The notes under the pieces: generated by a model
Seen by the model: only the letters and a program-made list of their open reading frames with translations
Told to the model about the DNA's origin: nothing
Databases searched by the model: none
In this document: positions 44,158 through 52,112 of the stretch, in pieces
Position numbering within the stretch: the first letter of the stretch is position 1
Layout: the number at the start of each line of letters is the position of its first letter
Assembly (NCBI GenBank): GCA_964558325.1
Contig: CAZLCX010000008.1
Location: forward strand, 37,109-101,108
Reading direction: 5' to 3'
DNA: 64,000 nucleotides
Origin: Halonatronomonas sp964558325
Lineage (GTDB): Bacteria > Bacillota > Halanaerobiia > Halanaerobiales > Halarsenatibacteraceae
Made by a program: the position numbers and the translations under genes

Positions 44158-45015
44158 TTGAAATCTCGAGAAATTAAAAAAATCGTCTCAGGCACCAATA
44201 CAGAAGATGGTGCAGGAGTAAAATTACAGAGGGTCCTCAGCCGTAATACAGTTATTCACTTTGACCCTTTCCTTCTTTTAGATTCCTTTGATTCTGACAA
44301 TCCTGAAGATTACACCCAGGGATTCCCCTGGCATCCCCATAGAGGAATTGAAACGGTCACCTATATAATCGAAGGGAATGTAGAGCATGGTGATAGCCTT
44401 GGCAATAAAGGGACCATAGAAAATGGTGGCTGCCAGTGGATGACAGCAGGTGGAGGAATTCTCCATCAGGAGATGCCTCAGCCCTCAAATAAAATGCTCG
44501 GTGTCCAGCTCTGGCTAAATCTGCCGGCGAAAGAAAAAATGACAACACCACAATACAGGGATATCACAGCTGACATGGTGACGACAATCAAAGAAGAAGC
44601 TGCAGAAATAAAGGTGATTTCAGGTAATTATAAAAACCAGCCTGGAGCGATGGAGGCTGATTATGTAAAAATGTCTTTCCTGGATGTTAACTTAAATAAA
44701 AATAAGACCTGGGAATGGCAGCCCCCTGAAAGGGACAGGACTTTTATCTTTACAGTTAAAGGTTCCGGCAAATTTGGTAAGGAATCCAAAGAAATTAATC
44801 AAAAAAATGCTGTTCTCTTTGAAGACGGAGACGGTAAAATTACTGTAAAAGCCATCGATACTCCTTTAAGATTCCTGGTCTTTAGCGGCCAGCCTTTAAA
44901 AGAACCTGTAGCCTGGGGAGGCCCAATTGTAATGAATACAACTGAAGAATTGAATCAGGCTTTCGCAGATATTGATAATGACCAATTTGTAATGAAGCCA
45001 GAAAAACGGATATAA
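44158..45015 (+). CDS. Pirin-family bicupin protein
   Basis: 285 residues. The metal-binding histidines lie in FPWHPHRGIETVTY (about 60-73), VEHGDSLGN and GGGILHQEMP, as in pirin and YhhW. Some members have quercetinase activity, others act in regulation; the role here is unknown. TTG 44158 is preferred: it lies 9 nt after AAAGG, while the ATG at 44149 abuts that site. It is followed 28 bp later by the cupin gene, so the two are probably co-transcribed. Confidence 0.88.
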   Translation: MKSREIKKIVSGTNTEDGAGVKLQRVLSRNTVIHFDPFLLLDSFDSDNPEDYTQGFPWHPHRGIETVTYIIEGNVEHGDSLGNKGTIENGGCQWMTAGGGILHQEMPQPSNKMLGVQLWLNLPAKEKMTTPQYRDITADMVTTIKEEAAEIKVISGNYKNQPGAMEADYVKMSFLDVNLNKNKTWEWQPPERDRTFIFTVKGSGKFGKESKEINQKNAVLFEDGDGKITVKAIDTPLRFLVFSGQPLKEPVAWGGPIVMNTTEELNQAFADIDNDQFVMKPEKRI

Positions 45016-45043
45016 ATAGAACCATAAGAAGGAGGGTTACCCT

Positions 45044-45661
45044 ATGAAAAGTGATTGGGAAGCCTTACTAGTTAATTATTTAAGGTTATATCAAAACTTT
45101 AGTTTAAATGAAAATCATAAATACTATAACCATTTAAAGACAACTATAGTTGAAATGGAAAATCTCTTAGAAAATTTGGAAATTGATTTAGCTTCAAAAA
45201 AGCCTATGTCCAAACCAGTCTGCCGGCATTTAGATAGTATTATAGATAGATCACTTTATGTTTTTCCCTCATTAGGTTATAATATCCGGGAAATAATGAA
45301 TGGACTTCACTGGGAACATGGATATGAAGACCTCTCAGATGAGTTGGCTGATAATTATGCCTATGCTGAGATTGCCAGCCCTAATGGACCAATTAAATCT
45401 CAGGATTTACTCTTAGGAATGGTCTTACTTGGGCCAAACTGTAATTACCCTGAGCATAGACATGAAAAAATCGAAGAATCTTATATTGTTATTAGTGGCG
45501 ATATTATTTATAATGGCAATGCTGTATTTCCCCCAGGCAGCCTGATTTTTAATGAAGAGGGTAAAAACCATCAATTAGTCACCTCAGATAAAGGAGCCCT
45601 ATTAATATACTCCTGGACAGCCAAAAAAGAAGTCTTAGATAATTTTGAAATGTCATTTTAA
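45044..45661 (+). CDS. Cupin protein resembling DMSP-lyase (DddL-type) family
   Basis: 205 residues. The C-terminal cupin core is LLGPNCNYPEHRHEKIEESY, with putative ligands His138, His140, Glu144/145 and His176 (GKNHQLVT), followed by a Trp near the end (YSWTAKK). The Tyr-Pro-x-His-x-His arrangement, the ...SYIVISG continuation and the helical N-terminal half match what I know of cupin DMSP lyases, which cleave DMSP to dimethylsulfide and acrylate. The assignment is by eye; an uncharacterised cupin with another substrate is quite possible. ATG with GGAGG. A terminator follows the stop. Confidence 0.55.
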   Translation: MKSDWEALLVNYLRLYQNFSLNENHKYYNHLKTTIVEMENLLENLEIDLASKKPMSKPVCRHLDSIIDRSLYVFPSLGYNIREIMNGLHWEHGYEDLSDELADNYAYAEIASPNGPIKSQDLLLGMVLLGPNCNYPEHRHEKIEESYIVISGDIIYNGNAVFPPGSLIFNEEGKNHQLVTSDKGALLIYSWTAKKEVLDNFEMSF

Positions 45662-45687
45662 AAAGGCCGGAATACTCCGGCCTTTTC
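45662..45687. terminator. Bidirectional terminator
   Basis: AAAAGGCCGGA and TCCGGCCTTTT pair around a short loop between the cupin gene and the convergent GLUG gene. Confidence 0.85.
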
Positions 45688-45706
45688 TCTATCTATTATC
45701 CTATAT

Positions 45707-46582
45707 TTATTCTTTATTTTTCAATAACATTTCTGCATTAGTAGCAGGGGTTCCTTTATCTAGATCAGATTGTCCTGAAGTTTCCTTATTATAATAAGAA
45801 TTTAATATCTGCCCTTCATTTATTCCTGCAAAACCTCCAACATGGACTTTACCTGCAACTTTCCCAATTGAATAAGAGTAAGTTATCATCCCGAGATTGG
45901 CACCTATTAAACCACCGATGTATTCATGTCCATTAACATTACTTTCTGAAAAACTCCTGCTAATAGTTCCATCGTTTCCACCTGCAAGACCACCGGTAAA
46001 CTTATTGCCATTAATATCGCCATAAGCATAGGTTCCAATTATTATCCCAGTATTACCGCCAACCAGACCACCTACAGTTTCGGTTCCATAAACCTTAACT
46101 CTAGCTCTAGATTTCATCACCACATTTAAATTTGATCCAACCAGACCCCCAACATCTTTATCCGCTTTAATTATACCCTGAACAGTGCAGTTCGATAATG
46201 CCCCTTCATTCCAGCCAACTAGACCTCCAACATATGAATTACCTCTAACCATAATTTTTTCAAGTTTAATATTTTCAAGCCTTGAATATTCAGAGATAGC
46301 TCCAAAAAGCCCTAGATCCTGACTTTCTGGTGAATCAATAGTTAAATTAAAAATGGAAAAATTATTGCCATTATAATCACCTGAGAATTTCTCCTGTTTA
46401 TGTCCCAGGGGTTTCCAACCAGAGCCAATCACAAATGCCGACAAATCTAAATTAGCTACCTGCTTAAAAGATTTGTTAAGGCAATATCTTATATTGAATA
46501 ATTCCTGGGCATTAGAAATAAGATAAGGATTATCTTTAGTCCCCTTACCACCTGCAAAATTATAGTCTTCAAATTTGGACAT
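45707..46582 (-). CDS. GLUG-repeat protein without signal peptide
   Basis: 291 residues. At least five GLUG-type beta repeats of 25-30 residues are visible: YVGGLVGWNEG, DVGGLVGSN, TVGGLVGGNTG, FTGGLAGGNDG, YIGGLIGANLG and VGGFAGINEG, each preceded by a short variable strand. The N-terminal GTKDNPYLISNAQELFNI is the usual leader of such beta-solenoids. Most GLUG proteins are large secreted adhesins; this one has no signal peptide, anchor or sorting motif. ATG 46582 is 8 nt after CAGG; a GTG three codons upstream overlaps that site. Function unknown. Confidence 0.8.
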   Translation of the reverse strand: MSKFEDYNFAGGKGTKDNPYLISNAQELFNIRYCLNKSFKQVANLDLSAFVIGSGWKPLGHKQEKFSGDYNGNNFSIFNLTIDSPESQDLGLFGAISEYSRLENIKLEKIMVRGNSYVGGLVGWNEGALSNCTVQGIIKADKDVGGLVGSNLNVVMKSRARVKVYGTETVGGLVGGNTGIIIGTYAYGDINGNKFTGGLAGGNDGTISRSFSESNVNGHEYIGGLIGANLGMITYSYSIGKVAGKVHVGGFAGINEGQILNSYYNKETSGQSDLDKGTPATNAEMLLKNKE

Positions 46583-46716
46583 TTTAATCACCTGCGATCT
46601 CTTAAAGATTCAATTAAAATCCTTTACTTTAAACATTTAAAATAGTAATATAATTATATCATAAACTAACTATAAAGGGAAAATTTAAATAATGGAGAAA
46701 GACAGGAGGAATAAAA

Positions 46717-48747
46717 ATGAATAATAATCAACAAAATCGGTTAGCCAGAGAAAAAAGCCCATATCTCCAGCAGCATGCCGATAACCCTGTTAACTGGTTC
46801 AGCTGGTCCCTGGAAGCTTTCGAAAAAGCCAGAAATGAGGATAAGCCTATCTTTTTATCTATAGGTTATTCTACCTGTCACTGGTGTCACGTAATGGAAG
46901 AAGAATCATTCAATGATAAAGAGATAGCTGAATATCTAAACAAATATTTTATATCTATAAAAGTTGATAAAGAAGAAAAACCTGAGGTTGATTCAATCTA
47001 TATGGAAGTCTGTCAGACTCTGACTGGACAGGGAGGCTGGCCTCTGACAATTCTAATGACTCCTGAAAAAAATCCTTTTTATGCCGGAACTTATTTTCCT
47101 AAAAACAGACTCTTAAATATTTTAAAACAGGTAAATAATCTCTGGCAAAATCAGAGAAATAAATTACTGGACCAGAGCAGTAGTATTATAAATGCTTTAA
47201 AGACAGCCCATTCCGAGAAAAGTTTTAGCTCAAATTTTGAAATCACCACTGAAGAAAAAACAAATTTAATTAATCAAACAGCCAATAACCTGGTAAATAA
47301 CATTGATCCAAAATATGGCGGATTTGGTTCTAAACCTAAGTTTCCCCAGCCCCAAAAACTTTTATTTTTACTCCAATATTACAAACTGACAGGCCAAAAT
47401 AAGTTTCTAAAATCAGTAGAATTGACATTAAATAAAATGGCTAGAGGGGGAATCTATGATCAAATAGGATACGGTTTTGCCCGCTACTCAACAGATAATA
47501 AATGGCTGGTACCTCATTTTGAGAAGATGCTTTATGATAATGCTCTTTTAACCCTGGTTTATTTAGAGTCCTACCAGGCAACAGGCAATATTGAATCTAT
47601 GATAATCGCTGAAGAAATCCTTGAATACCTGGAAAGAGAGATGCTTTCTCCAGAAGGCGGTTTCTATACTGCTGAAGATGCTGATGTAGATGGCAGAGAA
47701 GGTAAATTTTATCTCTGGGAAAAAGACGAAATAATTGATATACTCGGAGAGGAAAAAGGTGCTGAGTTCTGTCAGGACTTTGATATTACTCAAACCGGGA
47801 ATTTTGAAGGAGAAAATATTCCTAATCTAATTGGTACAAAACAAAGTCTCCAGGAGATTCGCTTAAAATGGAAGGATGAATTAAAACAATTACATGAAAT
47901 TCGGGATAAAAGAAAAAGACCATTTAAAGATGATAAAATTCTAACAGGCTGGAATGGTCTTGCCATCGCCGCTTTTGCCAGAGCCAGTAGAGTTTTAAAT
48001 GAAGACAAATATTATTCGATAGCAGAAAAGGCTTATAATTTTATAAATACCAATCTAAAAAATCAAGACGGATCATTGCTGGAAAGATATCGAGATAATG
48101 AAGCAGATCATCCTGCCCAGGCAGAAGCCTATTCATTTCTCATATTCGGATTGATAGAATTATATCAGGCAAGATATAACCCAAAATTCATTAAAGAAGC
48201 CATTAATTTAAACAAAATAATGTTAAATAAGTTCTGGGACGAAAAATCTGGCGGTCTATTTGTCACGATGAAGGAGCAGAATGATTTACCCTTTAACAAA
48301 AAAGAAATATATGATGGGGCAATACCTTCAACAAACTCAATAGCAGCCCTTAACTGGTATCGTTTATTTTCATTAAGCTACGACAATAAATACCGCAAAT
48401 TAGTTGAAAAACAACTTAAATATTTCTACAGCCAGTTAAAACAGCAGCCCCATGAATTCTCAGGATTTATGACCGCTTTAATGGCGGAAGTCTCAGGGCT
48501 CAGGGAAATAATAATAGTTACAGATAAAAAGGAATATATTACTGAACTAATCACCGAAATAACTAACAGTTATTTACCCTTTACTAACGTATTAATTATT
48601 ACTCCGGCAACCAAAAAAGAAATCAAAACAATAAATGAAATAGCTGCTGAAAGAAAAAACAAAGATAACTGGACTGCTTATATCTGCCAGAACCAAATCT
48701 GTCAGCAGCCAATAACTAATTTAGTTCAATTTAAAGAAATATTATAA
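46717..48747 (+). CDS. YyaL/SSP411-type thioredoxin-domain protein (DUF255)
   Basis: 676 residues. The N-terminal thioredoxin-like domain begins LAREKSPYLQQHADNPVNW with the motif STCHWCHVMEEESF (about 52-65). The rest is an N-acylglucosamine-epimerase-like (alpha/alpha)6 barrel with GGIYDQIGYGFARYSTD and HFEKMLYDNA. The family is widespread and lacks a settled biochemical role. Length matches full-length members. ATG with AGGAGG. Confidence 0.93.
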   Translation: MNNNQQNRLAREKSPYLQQHADNPVNWFSWSLEAFEKARNEDKPIFLSIGYSTCHWCHVMEEESFNDKEIAEYLNKYFISIKVDKEEKPEVDSIYMEVCQTLTGQGGWPLTILMTPEKNPFYAGTYFPKNRLLNILKQVNNLWQNQRNKLLDQSSSIINALKTAHSEKSFSSNFEITTEEKTNLINQTANNLVNNIDPKYGGFGSKPKFPQPQKLLFLLQYYKLTGQNKFLKSVELTLNKMARGGIYDQIGYGFARYSTDNKWLVPHFEKMLYDNALLTLVYLESYQATGNIESMIIAEEILEYLEREMLSPEGGFYTAEDADVDGREGKFYLWEKDEIIDILGEEKGAEFCQDFDITQTGNFEGENIPNLIGTKQSLQEIRLKWKDELKQLHEIRDKRKRPFKDDKILTGWNGLAIAAFARASRVLNEDKYYSIAEKAYNFINTNLKNQDGSLLERYRDNEADHPAQAEAYSFLIFGLIELYQARYNPKFIKEAINLNKIMLNKFWDEKSGGLFVTMKEQNDLPFNKKEIYDGAIPSTNSIAALNWYRLFSLSYDNKYRKLVEKQLKYFYSQLKQQPHEFSGFMTALMAEVSGLREIIIVTDKKEYITELITEITNSYLPFTNVLIITPATKKEIKTINEIAAERKNKDNWTAYICQNQICQQPITNLVQFKEIL

Positions 48748-48794
48748 ATAATTTATAGCAATTAACCTAATTACTCTATAGAGGTGATACTCCA

Positions 48795-49769
48795 ATGAAT
48801 ACTATAAATATTATTAAAAAATTAGTTGCAGAAAAATCTAAACTTAACTCCCAGAAAGCTGCTATCATAGTTGGTGATGGTGGCATCGGAACAGAGATTA
48901 TGAAAATGGATTCCAGGGGTAACCAGGCTCCATTTTCCTATAACTTAAGCAATCCTGAACTGGTAACTAAAATCCACCAGAATTATCTTGAGGCCGGTTC
49001 TGATATTATTACCACCAACACTTTTTCAGCTAACCGCTTATATTTAAAGCAGGATAAAAAATCTGCTGGCTTAACTGAAAACCAACTAATGGATAAGATC
49101 ACCAGATTAAATCAATCCGGGGCAGAGTTAGCAGTTACAGCTAGAGATAAATTTATCAATGAAAACCCAGGGCAATCTCCAATTTTAGTTGCAGGAAGCG
49201 TTGGCCCTACCGGTTCTGAAGAAGCGATTTTTCCTAATCAAGCCAATAATCATAAAAAATTAGTAGCAACCTTTCAAGAACAGATTGAGGCCCTTGCCGC
49301 TGGTGGTGTTGATCTGATCTTATTGGAAACTTTTTCATATCATCTTGAGCTTAGTGCTGGCTTAGAGGCCCTAAAGGAGTTTGAGCTCCCGGCAATAGTT
49401 AATATGTCATTTGATAGTTATACTAACACTAATTATGGAACAGATATTAATGATTTTGCTGGACTAATCAATAATTATCCAGCTAATAAAATCCTGGCAG
49501 CAGGTTTTAACTGTATTACCCCAGAGCCAGGCTACCAGAAAACCTTAAATGATTTTATAAACTCTGTAAACCTGCCTTTAAGTATTTATTATAATGCTGG
49601 AAAACCTGAATTAAATTTAAAGACCGGTCAGACTATTTACAAATCCCGGGATGACTTCTTTACAGAAATCAAAAAGATCCTTCAGCTCAAGGGACCTGAT
49701 ACCTTAATAATAGGAGGCTGCTGCGGGACTGAGCCAGGCACTATTGAAAAAATTCATAAATTAATTTAA
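48795..49769 (+). CDS. Homocysteine S-methyltransferase family protein
   Basis: 324 residues. The Zn-binding cysteines are in GFNCIT (about 241-246) and GGCCGTEPG (about 312-320). DGGIGTEIM and TTNTFSANRL near the N-terminus are typical. It transfers a methyl group from a donor such as S-methylmethionine or a betaine to homocysteine. There is no cobalamin domain. It is 47 bp downstream of the YyaL-type gene on the same strand, with GAGGTG before the ATG. Confidence 0.9.
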   Translation: MNTINIIKKLVAEKSKLNSQKAAIIVGDGGIGTEIMKMDSRGNQAPFSYNLSNPELVTKIHQNYLEAGSDIITTNTFSANRLYLKQDKKSAGLTENQLMDKITRLNQSGAELAVTARDKFINENPGQSPILVAGSVGPTGSEEAIFPNQANNHKKLVATFQEQIEALAAGGVDLILLETFSYHLELSAGLEALKEFELPAIVNMSFDSYTNTNYGTDINDFAGLINNYPANKILAAGFNCITPEPGYQKTLNDFINSVNLPLSIYYNAGKPELNLKTGQTIYKSRDDFFTEIKKILQLKGPDTLIIGGCCGTEPGTIEKIHKLI

Positions 49770-49781
49770 TTTAAAGATAAA

Positions 49782-50294
49782 TTATTTCTCAATTCCAGTT
49801 CTGGCCATAATTCCCTGTTGATAATAATGTTTAACCTCTTTCATCTCAGTTACTAAATCTGCCTTATCAATTAAAGAATCCTTAGCCATTCGGCCTGTTA
49901 ATATTACCTCTACATTTTCAGGCCGATTATTTATTACTTCAAAGAGATCTTCTTCATCAATCAGCTCAAAAAATATGGCAATTGCAACTTCATCAATTAT
50001 TACCACCTGATATTCTCCAGAATTGATGGCTTCTTTAATTTCTTCTAAACCTTTCCTGGCTGAAGCTCTATCGGCTTCATCTGGCTTTCCGTTGATAAAA
50101 GCCTCCTCGCCATACTGACGGATATCAATATTATCAATCTTCTTTAAAGCTTTAATTTCACTATATTCTCCATTTTTAATAAATTGGCTAAAAAACACCT
50201 TTAAATCTGCGCCAATTGCTCTAACTGCAAGACCAATTGCTGCAGTAGTTTTACCTTTTCCATTACCGGTATACAAATGTACCTGTCCTTTCAT
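49782..50294 (-). CDS. cobO: Cob(I)yrinic acid a,c-diamide adenosyltransferase
   Basis: 170 residues. The P-loop GNGKGKTTAAIGLAVRA is near the N-terminus; IDEVAIAIFFELIDEED and ILTGRMA follow, as in CobO/BtuR. It adenosylates corrinoids, completing or salvaging coenzyme B12. ATG 50294, 8 nt after GGAGGGAG, is chosen; longer frames run into the riboswitch terminator. It is controlled by the cobalamin riboswitch upstream. Confidence 0.93.
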   Translation of the reverse strand: MKGQVHLYTGNGKGKTTAAIGLAVRAIGADLKVFFSQFIKNGEYSEIKALKKIDNIDIRQYGEEAFINGKPDEADRASARKGLEEIKEAINSGEYQVVIIDEVAIAIFFELIDEEDLFEVINNRPENVEVILTGRMAKDSLIDKADLVTEMKEVKHYYQQGIMARTGIEK

Positions 50295-50329
50295 TTTATC
50301 GTCTCCCTCCAATATATTGTTATTAAAAT

Positions 50330-50361
50330 AAAAAATACTGCTCCGTTGAAGAAGCAGCATA
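50330..50361 (-). terminator. Riboswitch-associated terminator before cobO
   Basis: On the minus strand GCTGCTTC and GGAGCAGT pair around TTCAAC, followed by ATTTTTTATTTT, about 35 bp before the cobO start. It is the expected off-switch when cobalamin is bound. Confidence 0.75.
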
Positions 50362-50423
50362 AAGAATAGGCATGTTTTAAACAAGGAACTTTAGACATTC
50401 AAATCCCTCAAAAACAAGTTATC

Positions 50424-50457
50424 CTTCGCTACCTCTTTCGCCGGAAGTAGTCCGAAG
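50424..50457 (-). other. Stable stem-loop between aptamer and terminator
   Basis: On the minus strand CTTCG-GA-CTACTTC and GAGGTAG-CGAAG pair around a CGGCGAAA loop. This extra hairpin lies between the B12 aptamer and the terminator. Its role is unknown; it may be part of the expression platform. Confidence 0.55.
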
Positions 50458-50460
50458 TAC

Positions 50461-50603
50461 TGATAATGGCAGGTCTTCTGACTTCAACCTCAAAACTTTA
50501 TATTCCTTCCCATTTTAAACAGTGGAATATAAAAAATAAAGGCTGTTACAGCTGCGGCTACAGCAACGGATTTTCACCGTTTTCCCTATTAAATACCATT
50601 ATT
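50461..50603 (-). promoter_or_regulatory. Cobalamin riboswitch upstream of cobO
   Basis: Minus-strand hallmarks in order: GGGAAAACGGTGAAAATCCG, GCTGTAGCCGCAGCTGTAA, a variable arm, and GAAGTCAGAAGACCTGCC. P1 is closed by ATAATGG and CCATTAT. These are the conserved core elements of AdoCbl-class riboswitches. A downstream terminator implies transcriptional control. Confidence 0.93.
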
Positions 50604-50637
50604 AGAACTTAGTATATTTAAATTTATTTACGTCTCT

Positions 50638-50665
50638 ACTATAACATTTAAATTTAAAAAGTCAA
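50638..50665 (-). promoter_or_regulatory. Promoter of the cobO transcript
   Basis: On the minus strand TTGACT, a 16-bp spacer and TATAGT, located about 35 bp upstream of the riboswitch core. Confidence 0.6.
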
Positions 50666-50755
50666 ATTTAATCTATGATATAATTGAACCGATAATGCAT
50701 CTGAAATAATAATGAAAAAATTCATTTTAAATAATTAACCTATTTATTGTAATCT

Positions 50756-50784
50756 TTGATTTTTATAAAATATTAGTTTATAAT
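50756..50784 (+). promoter_or_regulatory. Promoter of the ArsR-like regulator
   Basis: TTGATT, a 17-bp spacer and a perfect TATAAT, 44 bp before the ATG. Confidence 0.65.
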
Positions 50785-50827
50785 ATATATTATGCATTTA
50801 ATATTTTTAAATAGGAGGTAAACTTTC

Positions 50828-51388
50828 ATGAAAGAAAATTTAGCAATTAGCGATAGTAAAACTATTGAACTCTTATGCGACCCTTTTACTATTGATATAA
50901 TTAATACTTTAGAAATGAATCCTTTAACTAAAGCAGAAATTGCAGAAAATTTAAAAGAAGATAGAGAACTTATATCTAAATATGTTGATAAAATGGAAGA
51001 AGGAAATTTATTAAAAAAGACAGAAAACGGCTTTAAACTAACAGCAAAATCATTTACTGCTGACGGTAATTTAAATCTTTCATCAGTAAGAGAGGCCAAA
51101 AATAATATCTCTGGATTTATTAATCACCTGGAAAATAATTTGAGAGATCAAATAGAAAAACTTGCTGATTTAAAAGATAAAGACCTGGAAAAGGCAAAAA
51201 AATATACCGATCAACAAAAAATTGGTTATTCGCCCCTGTATTTATCTGGTTCTGAAATTAAAGAACTTAATCAACTTATTGAAGAATTTATTAAGGATAA
51301 GTGCCAGGAAAAAAGGATAGAAAATAAAGAATTCATAAAATGTCGATTTTATCATTTTTTATATCCAGAAATTGATTCCTTAAAATAA
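50828..51388 (+). CDS. ArsR-like winged-helix transcriptional regulator
   Basis: 186 residues. The N-terminal winged helix (about 12-70: FTIDIINTLEMNPLTKAEIAENL, with a basic wing GNLLKKTENGFKLTAKSF) fits ArsR-type regulators. No metal-binding cysteine pair is visible in the HTH. The C-terminal 100 residues are helical and charged, of unknown role. It has its own promoter and a terminator after the stop. The target is unknown. Confidence 0.75.
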   Translation: MKENLAISDSKTIELLCDPFTIDIINTLEMNPLTKAEIAENLKEDRELISKYVDKMEEGNLLKKTENGFKLTAKSFTADGNLNLSSVREAKNNISGFINHLENNLRDQIEKLADLKDKDLEKAKKYTDQQKIGYSPLYLSGSEIKELNQLIEEFIKDKCQEKRIENKEFIKCRFYHFLYPEIDSLK

Positions 51389-51400
51389 TATTCAATATTA

Positions 51401-51428
51401 AAAAGCGGGGCTATTAACCCCGCTTTAT
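51401..51428. terminator. Bidirectional terminator
   Basis: AAAGCGGGG and CCCCGCTTT pair around CTATTAA, between the regulator gene and the convergent small gene. Confidence 0.8.
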
Positions 51429-51459
51429 TCTATGAAAGCAGTTTATTTAATTTATCAAT

Positions 51460-51699
51460 TTATTTACCTACTCCTGTTAAACTTTCTTTTTCTTTTCTCT
51501 TTTCTTTAAATTGATAATCGTCGTCCTGATACCAGATCTCAGCTGAAACTTCTGCCCATTCTTCAGCTGCCTTTTCACATTTAGCACAGAGCTTATAAAC
51601 ATTTCCAGTATTTCTCAATTCAGTTGAACTGGCTCCTGCTTTTTCAACCATTTCAGCCAGCTTGTATTGATTATCCAAAAGCGGACATAGCCTCAACAT
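51460..51699 (-). CDS. Small Cys-containing hypothetical protein
   Basis: 79 residues. LCPLLDNQYKLAEMVE and a CAKCEKAAEEW motif are visible; three cysteines could bind a metal. The start ATG follows the stop of the broken TetR fragment by a few bases and has only a weak ribosome binding site, so it may depend on coupling or be part of the decaying locus. No family recognised. Confidence 0.5.
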   Translation of the reverse strand: MLRLCPLLDNQYKLAEMVEKAGASSTELRNTGNVYKLCAKCEKAAEEWAEVSAEIWYQDDDYQFKEKRKEKESLTGVGK

Positions 51700-51706
51700 G
51701 TTATCA

Positions 51707-52005
51707 TTAAAAGGCTAATTCCTCCAGCCTGGAGATAACTCTTTTAGCCAAACCAGTTGTTGCTGCTTTCATTAATTCAGTAAACTCTTCTGAACTCTTG
51801 CTATCTTCTTCAAGTAACCAGCGTTTAATTGCAAGTCTGGTTGCATCTGCAAAAAAAGCTGTAAAAAATTCTTTTTCTTCATTATCGTCAAAGACATTTT
51901 TATAACTTTTTAAAATGATTGGCCTCATTACATCAACAAAATATTGAGAAAAAGAATTTGGCCTTCAGCCTCAAATGCCTTTGCATAAAACTCCTTGTTT
52001 AATAT
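51707..52005 (-). pseudogene. TetR-family regulator remnant (C-terminal half, frameshifted)
   Basis: The intact frame (from ATG 51928) encodes 73 residues resembling a TetR ligand-binding C-terminus: FFTAFFADATRLAIKRWLLE. Directly upstream, in another frame, NKEFYAKAFEAEGQ continues the same domain until a stop at about 51930. The DNA-binding N-terminus is absent. This points to a frameshifted and truncated regulator gene. Confidence 0.55.
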
Positions 52006-52112
52006 ATATCTATATACCTTAATATTTATTTATAGTTTATGCAGGATTTATTGAATTTTTGTCTAATTATATAGTATTACAATTTTAAAAATATGAGAGG
52101 AGTCGAGTATTG

